A stretch of DNA of 64,000 nt from assembly GCA_964646625.1 (NCBI GenBank), contig CAZYHC010000018.1, positions 1-64,000 of the forward strand, given 5' to 3'. Source of the stretch: DAOULT01 sp964646625 (GTDB lineage Bacteria > Chloroflexota > Anaerolineae > CAZYHC01). The notes beneath the pieces were generated by a model. It was not told the DNA's origin, did not search any database, and saw nothing but the letters and a program-made list of their open reading frames with translations. Each line of letters opens with the position of its first letter. The stretch's first letter is position 1. Below are positions 53,909 through 63,364 of the stretch, one piece after another. The translations under genes and the position numbers were made by a program.

Positions 53909-55615
53909 ATGGACACTGATAAGATCGATACTTTATTGGAAAGGTACAAAGAGGGGCGCATAAGCCGACGCGATTTCCTGCGCGGGCTGGTGGGGGCCGC
54001 TGGGGCGGCGGGCGCCGCCTCGATCCTGGGCGCTTATACTCCCCCGACCCTTAGGCCATCCCGGATGCCGCTATCGTCCAGGCCGGCCGTCGAGCCAAAG
54101 GTGCTCATCTACACCGGGGGGCAAGACATCCCCACCATCGACCCTTCCGACCGCGGCGATTACTCCATCAACTGCATGACGCGCGCCCTCTACGACTCGT
54201 TCTTCTGGCAGGAGGGCTGGCCCCCCCGCTTGACCCCCAACCTCTGCACCAGCTATGAGGCTTCGGAGGATGCACGGGAGTGGGTCTTCCACCTCACCGA
54301 TAAGGCGGTCTTCCACGATGGCACGCCCGTCACCGCCGAGGCGGTCAAGTTCACCCTCGATCGCACTTTGAGGTTCGCCAAGCAGCGCGCCAACGCGCTC
54401 CTGCCCATCATGGATGAGAACAGCGTGCAGATCGTGGATGACCACACGGTGCGCATCGTGCTCACCAGTCCCTCTGCCGAGCTCCCCTGGCTCTTGACGT
54501 ATGGGAATATGGTGGTCCCCATCATGAACCCCAAGGTGGTCATGGACCACGAAAAGGGTGGCGACGAGGGAGCGGAGTGGCTCATCGACCACGAGGCCGG
54601 TTCGGGCCCCTTCGTCATCAAGCGCTGGGAACCGGGCACGGTCTACGAGCTCGAGGCCGTACCGGACTACTGGCGGGGGTGGCCAGAGGGAGGTCGCCTG
54701 GCGGGGGTCATCTGGAGGATCATCCGCGAGTCGTCGGGGCGGCGGATGGCGCTCCTGGCCGGAGAGGCGGATGTGGCCGATACCGTCGCTGTGGACGACA
54801 TCCCTTTGATCGAGGACAACCCGGGGACTCACGTTGAAGCCCATCCCGGCTACCTGGCCGGTTACATCAAGTTGAACAACCAGCGGGAACCCTTCTCCGA
54901 TGTCAACTTCCGCAAGTTCCTGGCCCACGCCTACGATTATGAGGGTTTGATCACCCTGCGGGGAGGCCCTCAATACGGCCCGCTGATGATCGGCTGCCTG
55001 CCGGAGGGTGTGCCCGGCCACGACCCCAACGTCCAACCCCTCTATCGCCACGACCTGGAGAAAGCCAGGGAATACCTGGACAAGACTGCCTGGAAGGACG
55101 GCGGCCTGGAGCTGGACTTCGTCTACGTGACCGGGTTGGAATTCGAGGAGCAGATGGGCCTGGTGCTCCTGGAGCAGTTGGCCAAGTTCAACATCAAGCT
55201 TAACATGGTGGCCAAGGTCTGGCCGGACATGGTGGCCATGTCCGCGCACCCGGACATGGGGGCGGACACCATCTGCGTCTTCGTCGATCAGGGGCCGGTG
55301 GCCTCTCAGTGGTTCAGGTTCCAATGGTACTCCCCCTTCTGGGATCGAGAGGAAGGGGGTAGCTTCCAATCGGCCAGCTTCTACAAGAACTCTGAGGTGG
55401 ATGCCCTGGTGGAGAAGGTCGAGGTCACGGTTGACGAGGCAGAGCGCATGGAGATGGTCAGGGAACTACAGAGGATGATTATGGAAGATATCCCCGAAAT
55501 CCCTCTGTTCACCATGACCAACATCCTGGGCTTCGGCGACCGGGTTAAGGGCTACGGGTATACCGGCTACATCGCCCTCGACTTCTGGCCTTTGCGGATA
55601 GAGGAGGAAGCCTAG
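53909..55615 (+). CDS. ABC transporter substrate-binding protein (peptide/opine family 5), Tat-exported
   Basis: A 568-aa exported binding protein. ATG 53909 has AAAGGAGG upstream; the frame start at 53855 is not used. The signal peptide holds the twin-arginine motif SRRDFLRG followed by a hydrophobic run rich in Ala and Gly, so it goes by Tat, not Sec. The mature part has WVFHLTDKAVFHDGTPVTAE and ERMEMVRELQRMIMEDIPEI typical of family 5 (OppA/DppA-like). It is first in a transport operon. The ligand may be a peptide or a hydantoin-like compound given the hydantoinase genes nearby; this is inference. Confidence 0.93.
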   Translation: MDTDKIDTLLERYKEGRISRRDFLRGLVGAAGAAGAASILGAYTPPTLRPSRMPLSSRPAVEPKVLIYTGGQDIPTIDPSDRGDYSINCMTRALYDSFFWQEGWPPRLTPNLCTSYEASEDAREWVFHLTDKAVFHDGTPVTAEAVKFTLDRTLRFAKQRANALLPIMDENSVQIVDDHTVRIVLTSPSAELPWLLTYGNMVVPIMNPKVVMDHEKGGDEGAEWLIDHEAGSGPFVIKRWEPGTVYELEAVPDYWRGWPEGGRLAGVIWRIIRESSGRRMALLAGEADVADTVAVDDIPLIEDNPGTHVEAHPGYLAGYIKLNNQREPFSDVNFRKFLAHAYDYEGLITLRGGPQYGPLMIGCLPEGVPGHDPNVQPLYRHDLEKAREYLDKTAWKDGGLELDFVYVTGLEFEEQMGLVLLEQLAKFNIKLNMVAKVWPDMVAMSAHPDMGADTICVFVDQGPVASQWFRFQWYSPFWDREEGGSFQSASFYKNSEVDALVEKVEVTVDEAERMEMVRELQRMIMEDIPEIPLFTMTNILGFGDRVKGYGYTGYIALDFWPLRIEEEA

Positions 55616-55701
55616 AACTTCGGCGCGAGGGAGGACTTTCCCTCCCTCGCCCCTCACCTCTGCCTATTACTACCTAGAATATCATATCTAGGAGAAAAAA
55701 A

Positions 55702-56388
55702 ATGAATTCAGATAAGAATACCCCCAGACTTTTAGGAGCAGCGTTTTTATTTGTTTTTGTTGCCAGCATACTCAGTAATTCCCTGCTCAGCTCAGCAATT
55801 GGATCCGGTAGTATATCCGATAACCTTGTTAATATTTCAAATAACCTTACGCTGATGCGGATCAGCATTCTGGTTGAACTATTTACCAGCGTTGGAATAG
55901 TAGTCCTGGCGGCCCTGCTTTTTGTAGTCTTTCAAGAACAGAACAAGAAAATAGCTCTGGTGGCCCTGGGATGGTGGTTGGCAGAAGCAATAACTCTTGC
56001 CGTAAGCAAAATAGGCGCTTTCGCTCTAATACCTTTAAGCCTGGAATATGCAGAAGCAGGAGCTCCAGCTTCCTCCTACTTTCAAACGTTAGGTGATTTC
56101 TTTTATTATGGTGTTGATAGACAGGGATGGGCTATACATATGTTGTTTTTTTGCTTGGGCGGGATACTGTGGTATTACCTGTTTTATAGATCAAAGTATA
56201 TTCCACGGGTTTTATCTGTCTGGGGCCTTGTAGGAGTCTGTCTGGTATCAATAGATGTCCTGTTAGTGCTTTTTGATCGTAGTCTCGATCTCGGAATGAT
56301 AATACTCGCTCCATACGTATTGTTTGAAGCATTAATCGGGCCATGGCTTATGGTCAAGGGCATCAGACCATACAAGATAGAATCGTAA
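55702..56388 (+). CDS. DUF4386-type membrane protein, AT-rich insert in the transport operon
   Basis: A 228-aa membrane protein with about six segments, of the DUF4386 type (TPRLLGAAFLFVFVASILSN ... WLAEAITLAVSKIGAFALIP). It lies between the binding-protein gene and the first permease gene and is visibly richer in A and T than its neighbours, with codon use to match (many TTT, ATA, AAT). That suggests late arrival. It has AGGAG before the ATG. Function unknown. Confidence 0.8.
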   Translation: MNSDKNTPRLLGAAFLFVFVASILSNSLLSSAIGSGSISDNLVNISNNLTLMRISILVELFTSVGIVVLAALLFVVFQEQNKKIALVALGWWLAEAITLAVSKIGAFALIPLSLEYAEAGAPASSYFQTLGDFFYYGVDRQGWAIHMLFFCLGGILWYYLFYRSKYIPRVLSVWGLVGVCLVSIDVLLVLFDRSLDLGMIILAPYVLFEALIGPWLMVKGIRPYKIES

Positions 56389-56436
56389 AGCATCATTTCG
56401 CGACGCCCGTTTCCTGTAGTAAGGGAGCAGAGAGCC

Positions 56437-57450
56437 ATGCAACTGCGCTATTATCTGATCCGGCGCCTGGTCTTGATCGTCCCGGTGCTGATCGGACTGT
56501 CGATTATAACTTTCGTCATCTCCCACGCGGTGCCCGGAGACCCTGTCCGGCTGGCGGCCGGGCCGCAAGCCAGTAAACAGGGGCTCGAAGCTTTGACCGT
56601 AGAGTTCGGCCTGGATAAACCCCTGCACATCCAATACCTCAACTACATGAAAGGCTTGCTCAGGGGCGATCTGGGTCGTTCCATGCTCGACCATCACCTG
56701 GTGCGCACCGACCTGCTACGCTATTTCCCTGCCACCCTGGAACTGGTCATCGTGTCCACCATCCTGGCTATCGTCATCGGCGTGCCCGCAGGGGTGGCGG
56801 CGGCTGTCTTTCGCGATAAATGGCCGGATCAGACCTCCAGGATATTATCCATCTCTTCCATCAGCATGCCCAATTTCTGGCTGGCTATCATGCTCCAGTT
56901 GATTCTGGTTCAGCATCTGGGCATTCTGCCCCTCAGCGGACGCTTCGACCCCCGCACTCCCTTCCCGCCCCATAACACCGGCCTGCTCCTGGTCGATGCC
57001 TTGCTGGCTGGCGACCTGACCGGCTTCGGGCTGGCTTTGAAGCACATGATCCTGCCCGCCTTCTGTCAGTCTTTGTTCCTCATGGCTACCCTGACCAGGA
57101 TGGTGAGGTCCGACGTGCTGGAGGTGATGCACAAGGATTTCGTGATGATGGCGCGGGCCAGCGGCTTGCCGGAGCGGATCATCCTGTTCAAGTACGTGCT
57201 CAAGAACGCGTTGATCGCCACCGTGACCATGATCGGGTTCTTCATGGGCTGGGCGCTGAGCGGCTCGGTGATGATAGAGACCGTCTTCGACTGGCCGGGC
57301 ATAGGTCTGTACGCCATGAAATCGGCCATGAGCCTGGACTTCCAACCTATCATGGGCATCACCCTCTTCGTCGGCCTGGTGTTCACGCTCATCAATCTGC
57401 TCGTCGATGTCTCGTATGGCATCCTTGACCCACGCATTCGCTATGGATGA
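56437..57450 (+). CDS. ABC transporter permease (DppB/OppB-type)
   Basis: A 337-aa permease with six membrane segments. MQLRYYLIRRLVLIVPVLIG at the start and ARASGLPERIILFKYVLKNA (EAA loop) are typical. SGSVMIETVFDWPGIGLYAM follows. It pairs with the next gene to form the membrane channel. The end overlaps the possible start of the next gene. Confidence 0.95.
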   Translation: MQLRYYLIRRLVLIVPVLIGLSIITFVISHAVPGDPVRLAAGPQASKQGLEALTVEFGLDKPLHIQYLNYMKGLLRGDLGRSMLDHHLVRTDLLRYFPATLELVIVSTILAIVIGVPAGVAAAVFRDKWPDQTSRILSISSISMPNFWLAIMLQLILVQHLGILPLSGRFDPRTPFPPHNTGLLLVDALLAGDLTGFGLALKHMILPAFCQSLFLMATLTRMVRSDVLEVMHKDFVMMARASGLPERIILFKYVLKNALIATVTMIGFFMGWALSGSVMIETVFDWPGIGLYAMKSAMSLDFQPIMGITLFVGLVFTLINLLVDVSYGILDPRIRYG

Positions 57451-57466
57451 GGAGCGGACGATAGAT

Positions 57467-58399
57467 ATGGCAGAGACAGGGGTGGAAACCGCAGAGGCCC
57501 TCAGGCCCGGAAGCTGGCTGGCGAGATGGCGGGAGGAGAATCGGGGCCGCCTCGATGAATGGCAGCGGGCCCTGTATCGCTTCCGCCAGAGTCACCTATC
57601 TATCATAGGTCTGTTGATCATCATCTTCCTGGTGCTCGTAGCCCTCAGCGGCCCCTACTGGGTGCCTTATCCAGAGGATGCCGTGGGGGCGATACACCCT
57701 GTGGAGCGATTGCAGCCCCCCGGCCCTGCTCATCTCTTCGGCACCGATGAGGTGGGGCGCGACGTCTTCACCCGCGTCGTGCTGGGCACCCGCATTTCCC
57801 TTCAGGTCGGGGCCATGATTCTGGTGGTCGCCATCAGCATCGGGGTGACGTTGGGGAGCATCGCCGGCTACTTCGGAGGGTGGGTCAACGAGTTCATCAT
57901 GCGCGGCACGGATATCATGCTCACCATCCCCGGCATCTTCCTGGCCCTCAGCATCTCGGCCGCGCTGGGGCCCAGCGTCATGCATGCCATGCTGGCCCTG
58001 TCCATCACCTGGTGGCCCGGCTACTGCCGCTTGATTCAGGGACTGGTGCTCTCGGCCAAAGAGGACGACTACGTCCAGGCCGCCCTCTCTATGGGCGCCA
58101 GCCGGCCGCGCATCATTTTCAGGCACATTCTGCCCAACTGTATCTCGCCCATCATCGTCAAAGCCTCCATGGACTTCGGCTTCGCCGTGCTGAACCTGGC
58201 CATGCTGGGCTTCATCGGGGTGGGGGCGCAGCAGCCCGTGCCGGAGTGGGGAGCGATGGTCTCCTTTGGCCGCCGCTATCTACCCTACGCCTGGTGGTAT
58301 TCCACTTTCCCGGGGATAGCTATGTTCCTGACGGTGTTCGGCTTTAATCTCCTGGGCGATGGCCTGCGGGACGTGTTCGATCCCAGGGCCCGTCGCTAG
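57467..58399 (+). CDS. ABC transporter permease (DppC/OppC-type)
   Basis: A 310-aa permease. The start chosen (MAETGVETAE) has GAGGAG 12 bases upstream; an ATG eight codons earlier overlaps the dppB stop. The FGTDEVGRDVFTRVVLGTRI motif and the EAA loop QAALSMGASRPRIIFRHILP are typical of this subunit, which has an extra N-terminal domain. Six membrane segments. Confidence 0.94.
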   Translation: MAETGVETAEALRPGSWLARWREENRGRLDEWQRALYRFRQSHLSIIGLLIIIFLVLVALSGPYWVPYPEDAVGAIHPVERLQPPGPAHLFGTDEVGRDVFTRVVLGTRISLQVGAMILVVAISIGVTLGSIAGYFGGWVNEFIMRGTDIMLTIPGIFLALSISAALGPSVMHAMLALSITWWPGYCRLIQGLVLSAKEDDYVQAALSMGASRPRIIFRHILPNCISPIIVKASMDFGFAVLNLAMLGFIGVGAQQPVPEWGAMVSFGRRYLPYAWWYSTFPGIAMFLTVFGFNLLGDGLRDVFDPRARR

Positions 58400-58433
58400 C
58401 ACTCCGCCACACAGATTTTGCTAGCTTGTAGTA

Positions 58434-58488
58434 ACGACATTAGTCGTTGTTGAAGCGGAAGAACAGCGAACGTTCGTTGTTGAAGTGG
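58434..58488 (+). repeat. two tandem repeats with an R4 copy before the ATPase gene
   Basis: ACGACATTAGTCGTTGTTGA and ACAGCGAACGTTCGTTGTTG (58463) sit side by side; the second is an R4 copy. They fill the gap between the permease and ATPase genes. Confidence 0.7.
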
Positions 58489-58543
58489 CCACTACGAACT
58501 CATCGTAATCACTGCGAAGGGGACGTTTAAGGAAATATCTCAG

Positions 58544-59572
58544 ATGGGGAACGACTTGCTGCTGGAAATCAAGGACCTGCGTTTGAATTTCACCACTTAC
58601 GACGGAGTCTCCAAAGTGCTGGCCGGGGTCAACCTCAAGATGCAGCGGGGGGACGTGCTGGGGCTGGTGGGGGAGACGGGCTGCGGCAAGACCATGACCG
58701 CGCTCAGCATTCCGCGCCTTATCCCTTGCCCTCCTGGTCAACTGGTGGGCGGTCAGGTGTTGTTCCAGGGAGAGGACGTCCTGAAGAAGACGGAGGAAGA
58801 GGTGCGGGAGCTGAGAGCCAGGCAGGTGGCTATGGTTTTCCAGGACCCCACCACCAACCTTAATCCTATCTTCACCGTCAGCGAGCAGATGACGGACGTC
58901 ATTCTCTGTCGCTACGGGAACTTTGGGGGCCTGGGGCTCAACCCCCTTAAGAATCTGAGCCCCGCAGTCAGGCGACAGCGAAGATCGGCCCGGCAAAAGG
59001 CGGTAGAGATGCTGTACAGGGTGGGCATCTCCGACGCCGAGCAGAGGATAGATGACTATCCTCACCAGTTCAGCGGGGGTATGAGACAACGGGTCCTGAT
59101 CGCCATGGCCCTCTGCGGCAGCCCCACCCTGCTCATCGCCGACGAGCCGACCACGGCCCTGGATGTCTCCATTCAGGCCCAGATACTGCGCCTCATCCAG
59201 GACCTGGTCAAAGAGATGCACCTCTCCGTCCTCTTGATCACCCACAACCTGGGAGTGGTGGCTAAGATGTGCCAGCGGGTGGCCGTGATGTACGCCGGGG
59301 TAGTGGTGGAGTGTGCCCAGGTGCGGGGCATCTTCAAGGAGCCGAAACACCCTTACACTGTCGGTCTGTTGCGGGCCATTCCCACCCATGGCACGAAGCG
59401 AGGAGAGATCCAGGAGATCCCAGGCTCGATCCCCAACTTCATCGATCCGCCGCCAGGGTGTCGATTTCATCCTCGGTGCGAGCACGCCATGCCCCGTTGC
59501 GCTCAGGAGCCGCCGCCCGTGCCCACAGAGATCGCCCCAGGCCACGAGGTGAGTTGTTTCCTCTACCCTTGA
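58544..59572 (+). CDS. ABC transporter ATP-binding protein (DppD/OppD-type)
   Basis: A 342-aa ATPase. Walker A GETGCGKTM, signature FSGGMRQRVLIAMAL and Walker B LIADEPTTALD. The C-terminal oligopeptide-transporter extension (PGSIPNFIDPPPGCRFHPRC) with Cys residues is present. Walker A has Thr-Gly-Cys where Ser-Gly-Ser is common; still a functional pattern. Confidence 0.95.
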   Translation: MGNDLLLEIKDLRLNFTTYDGVSKVLAGVNLKMQRGDVLGLVGETGCGKTMTALSIPRLIPCPPGQLVGGQVLFQGEDVLKKTEEEVRELRARQVAMVFQDPTTNLNPIFTVSEQMTDVILCRYGNFGGLGLNPLKNLSPAVRRQRRSARQKAVEMLYRVGISDAEQRIDDYPHQFSGGMRQRVLIAMALCGSPTLLIADEPTTALDVSIQAQILRLIQDLVKEMHLSVLLITHNLGVVAKMCQRVAVMYAGVVVECAQVRGIFKEPKHPYTVGLLRAIPTHGTKRGEIQEIPGSIPNFIDPPPGCRFHPRCEHAMPRCAQEPPPVPTEIAPGHEVSCFLYP

Positions 59573-59607
59573 TGTACTCTTGATGGAATACTCTTGATGA
59601 AAGGGAC

Positions 59608-60579
59608 ATGGCTGAAACTCTGCTACAGATCAGGCAACTGAAGAAATACTTTCCTTTGCGGGGCGGGCTCCTTCATCGCCGCATAGGGCAGATCAAGGCG
59701 GTGGATGGCGTTGATCTGGACATTCAGGTCGGGGAGTCCTTCGGGCTGGTGGGCGAGTCCGGCTCAGGCAAGACCACCGTGGGCAAGACGGTGTTGCGTC
59801 TCATCGAGCCCACCAGTGGTCAAATCATGTTTGAGGGACAGGACCTTTGCCAGTTGCCGGAAGCGGAGATGCGCCGCCGTCGGGCCGACATCCAGATGAT
59901 CTTCCAGGACCCGTATTCTTCCCTCAATCCCAGGATGACGGTCAAGAAGATCGTGGGTGAACCCCTCATCATCCATGGCCGCGCCAGGGGCCGCGCCCTG
60001 GAGGGGCAGGTGCGCGCCCTGGTGAGATTGGTGGGCTTGATGGACGATCACCTCTACCGCTATCCCCACGAGTTCAGCGGCGGACAGCGCCAGCGGATCG
60101 GCATCGCCCGTGCCCTGGCCCTGGCGCCGAAGATGTTGATCCTGGACGAGCCCACCTCGGCCCTCGACGTCTCGGTCCAGGCCCAGGTGCTCAATTTGCT
60201 CCTGGAGTTGCAGGAGCGTTTGGGCTTAACCTACCTTTTCATCTCCCATGACCTGGGGGTGATCCGCTACATTTGCGACCGGGTGGCCCTCATGTATCTG
60301 GGGCGGATCGTGGAGGTGGCCGCAGTGGAAACCATCTTCCAGCAACCGCTGCACCCCTACACCCGCGCTCTGCTTTCGGCCATGCCCGAGCCCGATCCTG
60401 ACTACGTGGGCGAGGAGATCATCCTCCAGGGGGAAGTGTCCACCCTGGGGGGCACGGGGAAAGGGTGCCGTTTTGAGCCGCGTTGTCCGGCCGATAAAAC
60501 GGCCCTTTGTGCCCAGGAGGAACCGCACTTGAGAGACCTCGGGGGCGGCCATTTGCTGGCCTGCCACCGCTATGACTAA
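59608..60579 (+). CDS. ABC transporter ATP-binding protein (DppF/OppF-type)
   Basis: A 323-aa ATPase, partner of the preceding gene. Walker A GESGSGKTT, signature FSGGQRQRIGIARAL, Walker B LILDEPTSALD, and the C-terminal GCRFEPRCP extension. It ends the transporter block. The remaining genes of the block follow after a toxin-antitoxin pair on the other strand. Confidence 0.95.
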   Translation: MAETLLQIRQLKKYFPLRGGLLHRRIGQIKAVDGVDLDIQVGESFGLVGESGSGKTTVGKTVLRLIEPTSGQIMFEGQDLCQLPEAEMRRRRADIQMIFQDPYSSLNPRMTVKKIVGEPLIIHGRARGRALEGQVRALVRLVGLMDDHLYRYPHEFSGGQRQRIGIARALALAPKMLILDEPTSALDVSVQAQVLNLLLELQERLGLTYLFISHDLGVIRYICDRVALMYLGRIVEVAAVETIFQQPLHPYTRALLSAMPEPDPDYVGEEIILQGEVSTLGGTGKGCRFEPRCPADKTALCAQEEPHLRDLGGGHLLACHRYD

Positions 60580-60676
60580 AGTAACCTGAGATGTGGTAGA
60601 ATAAAATCAGGCTGAAAGGGAAAGGAAGGTAACATAATGCCTCTATCTCGTCCTGTCAAGGTATCATAGTGCCTCA

Positions 60677-61201
60677 CTAGTTAGCATCGGCCTCGCGCCG
60701 AACCTGACGTAAGGCTTGTTCACACAGACGCTCACTGATCCAAAAGGTTGGATCGGCTCGGATCGTCTCAATTAACAATTCAAACTCGGCAAGAGTCAGC
60801 AAACTATGACGGAATCCATCGAGCAGCACCCCAATGGTGCCCTTCAGGGGCAGGTGGGCAGTCCGTGCTGTACGGCGGGCGTGGGCATTGTCGATAAGCA
60901 CCCAATCCACCTCCTCACGCTGGGCCAGGGCGATAGCCTCGGCTTCCCCGGCGTCAATGCCTGCTGCTAACAACGGACTGTCTGCGGGCAAGGCCACCGG
61001 TACAATCACGATGTGACCCTGGTTGATCAGTAACTGCACCGCCGACGCATCGGGAGCACCCAGCCGCAGGCCCTCGGTCACCACCTCGCGGTAGATGGTG
61101 GGTGGGATCATCACTGATCCGTACAAACTTAACAGGAGCCCGAGGCGGCCCAGCTTAGCAAGGGCGATTAATGGGCCAGCGTTGCTCACCACAGTGGTCA
61201 C
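60677..61201 (-). CDS. PIN-like toxin (DUF3368)
   Basis: A 174-aa protein starting at GTG that overlaps the antitoxin stop by GTGA. VVSNAGPLIALAKLGRLGLL is the standard DUF3368 opening, and DAGEAEAIALAQ and WVLIDNAHARRTA contain the acidic and conserved residues. DUF3368 proteins are PIN-like nucleases paired with UPF0175 antitoxins, as here. Confidence 0.9.
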   Translation of the reverse strand: MTTVVSNAGPLIALAKLGRLGLLLSLYGSVMIPPTIYREVVTEGLRLGAPDASAVQLLINQGHIVIVPVALPADSPLLAAGIDAGEAEAIALAQREEVDWVLIDNAHARRTARTAHLPLKGTIGVLLDGFRHSLLTLAEFELLIETIRADPTFWISERLCEQALRQVRREADAN

Positions 61202-61461
61202 GCTAGCTCCTCCGCCAGTGTCTCCTCATCACAGGTGGCACGGAGGCCATGGGCTACCGCGTACTGGGTCATCTCCCTTAGCGAGACACCCGCGATGCGG
61301 GCCGCTTTCCACAGGGAAATGCTGCCCTTCTTGAACAAAGCCAGGGCTTGCTCCATCTTCACCTCACGTAGGCCAAGCTGGAGCAAGTCAACGACATGAT
61401 CCTGGTAGGGTTGTAGTTCTTGGAATAGGTCTTCGGGGATTTCTACGACTAGTTTTTGCAT
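61198..61461 (-). CDS. UPF0175 antitoxin
   Basis: An 87-aa protein. The start chosen begins MQKLVVEIPEDLFQ; a frame running further upstream has no ribosome site. The segment EQALALFKKGSISLWKAARI and AGVSLREMTQYAVAHGL is a helix-turn-helix typical of UPF0175. It is followed by its toxin with a 4-base overlap. Confidence 0.9.
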   Translation of the reverse strand: MQKLVVEIPEDLFQELQPYQDHVVDLLQLGLREVKMEQALALFKKGSISLWKAARIAGVSLREMTQYAVAHGLRATCDEETLAEELA

Positions 61462-61781
61462 GATCATCACCGTCCTTATCATCAGCCTTCGTCTACATGA
61501 TAGCACAGTAGCAGACAAAAAGCAAGGGTCAGGGCAGGTTAGCTGAAGGGCCAAACCTGACTGATGATTTTTGACGATTGAATTGTCGGCCCGCTTTTGC
61601 ACCGCTGAGCCCGCTGAGAACGCCGAGAAAACTCAAGGAACCTCAGCGAATTCTGCGTGCTCTGCGGTGAGAAAAGACATCAACACGAAAGGGGGAGACC
61701 ACCGAATTGTCAAAGACCATTAACGTGGTTCGACAGTAAGAGAGGGACATAAAATATACTTTCGCTCGACAAGGAGGAGCT
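61462..61781. other. intergenic gap, R3 repeat plus hyuA upstream region
   Basis: 320 bases between divergent genes. Apart from the R3 copy at 61598 I see no gene. A convincing sigma-A promoter for the hydantoinase gene was not found. AAGGAGGAGCT is the ribosome site of the next gene. Confidence 0.6.
61598..61704. repeat. R3 repeat, copy 2, inverted relative to copy 1
   Basis: The reverse complement of this stretch matches 29740-29845 over about 105 bases, including the AACACGAAAGGGGGAGACC block. R3 also has partial copies near 24894 and loosely similar CACAGAG stretches near 27393. Confidence 0.8.
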
Positions 61782-63326
61782 ATGATGAGAATCGGAATTG
61801 ATGTCGGTGGAACCAACACCGACGCGGTCTTGATGGAGGGCATGAAGGTTGTCGGGTGGGTCAAGACGCCCACTACGCCCGACGTGACCAGCGGCATCAC
61901 CACCGCTCTGAGAAACCTGCTGGAGCAAACCAGGGCCGACACGGCGGCCATCAGCGGGGTGATGATCGGCACCACGCACTTCACCAATGCCGTGGTGGAG
62001 CGCAAGCGATTGATGCAGACGGCGGCTATCCGCCTGGGGCTGCCGGCCACCGCCTCCTTGCCCCCTATGGCCGACTGGCCCCCTGATCTCAGGGAGGCCA
62101 TCGGCCACCACAAATACCTGGTGCACGGTGGGCACGAGTTCGATGGCCGTCTCCTCTCCCCTATTGACGAAGGGGAGATCCGGGAGGTGGCTGAGGATAT
62201 CTGGGAGAAAGGGATCAGGGCCGTAGCCATCTCCTCGGTCTTCTCGCCGGTCAATCCAGAACACGAGGAGCAGGCAGCCCAGATCGTCAAGGAAGAGATA
62301 CCTGGCGTTTCCATTTCCCTCTCCCACGAGATCGGGCGCATCAGCCTTTTGGAACGGGAGAACGCCGCTATCGTGAACGCCTGCCTGGGGGACCTGGCCC
62401 AGGCCATAATGAACGCCTTCAAGAAGGCCCTGGCGGAGATGAACATCCAGGCCCCCTTCTACCTGAGCCAGAACGACGGGACGCTGATGACCGCCGACTT
62501 CGCTGAGAAATATCCCGTTCTCACCTTCGCTTCGGGGCCGACCAACAGCATGAGGGGGGCGGCCTTCCTGTCGGGGGCGCAGGAGGCCATGGTCGTTGAT
62601 CTGGGGGGCACGACCTCCGATGTGGGCATGTTGATCCGCGGCTTCCCCCGTCAGGCATCGGTGGCGGTCGAGATCGCCGGGGTGCGCACCAATTTCAGGA
62701 TGCCGGACACCTATTCCTTCGGGTTGGGGGGAGGCAGCATCGTGGCCACCGATCCCCTCAAGATCGGGCCCCAGAGTGTGGGCTACGAGCTGGTAACCAG
62801 GGGCCTCGTCTTCGGCGGATCGACCCTGACCACGACGGATATCGCCGTGGCCGGCGGCCTGGCCGATATCGGGGATAAGGAAGCGCTGAAGTCCCTGGAC
62901 AGGAGCCTGGTGCAGGAGGCCCTGGATGAAATCCAGTCCATGGTGGATGCGGCTGTGGACAGGATGAAGACCAGCGCCGAGCCCATCCCCGTGATCCTGG
63001 TCGGCGGGGGGACCATCCTGGTCTCCAGAGCTGTGCAGGGGGCCTCGGAGATGATCAAGCCCGATCACTACCCTGTAGCCAATGCCATCGGGGCGGCCAT
63101 CGCCCAGGTGGGGGGCGAGACGGATCGGGTCTTCTCTCTGGATAAACTCTCTCGGGATGAGGCCCTGGCTCAGGCCAAAGAGGAAGCCATCGATAAGGCC
63201 GTCACCGCCGGAGCCGATGAGCAGACGATCAGCGTGGTGGACGTGGAAGAGGTGCCCCTGACCTATCTGCCCAGCAACGCGGTCAGGATCAGGGTGAAGG
63301 CCATAGGTGACCTGGCTGCGGGATAG
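61782..63326 (+). CDS. hydantoinase/oxoprolinase family protein, N-terminal (HyuA-type) subunit
   Basis: A 514-aa protein. MRIGIDVGGTNTDAVLMEG, an actin-like ATP fold opening, IGTTHFTNAVVERKRL and VVDLGGTTSDVGMLI match the hydantoinase/5-oxoprolinase A family. The short length (about 515 aa) and the partner DUF917 gene place it with the variant that pairs with DUF917. These enzymes open cyclic amides with ATP. Substrate unknown; the transport operon upstream may bring it in. Confidence 0.92.
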   Translation: MMRIGIDVGGTNTDAVLMEGMKVVGWVKTPTTPDVTSGITTALRNLLEQTRADTAAISGVMIGTTHFTNAVVERKRLMQTAAIRLGLPATASLPPMADWPPDLREAIGHHKYLVHGGHEFDGRLLSPIDEGEIREVAEDIWEKGIRAVAISSVFSPVNPEHEEQAAQIVKEEIPGVSISLSHEIGRISLLERENAAIVNACLGDLAQAIMNAFKKALAEMNIQAPFYLSQNDGTLMTADFAEKYPVLTFASGPTNSMRGAAFLSGAQEAMVVDLGGTTSDVGMLIRGFPRQASVAVEIAGVRTNFRMPDTYSFGLGGGSIVATDPLKIGPQSVGYELVTRGLVFGGSTLTTTDIAVAGGLADIGDKEALKSLDRSLVQEALDEIQSMVDAAVDRMKTSAEPIPVILVGGGTILVSRAVQGASEMIKPDHYPVANAIGAAIAQVGGETDRVFSLDKLSRDEALAQAKEEAIDKAVTAGADEQTISVVDVEEVPLTYLPSNAVRIRVKAIGDLAAG

Positions 63327-63364
63327 CCAGGTGGAAAGCAAATGCAGAAAGGAGCAAAGAGACC

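Noticed and set aside
61710..63341. 543-codon minus-strand frame opposite the hydantoinase gene
   Set aside because: Longer than the real gene but of no family likeness; an antisense shadow of GC-rich codons.
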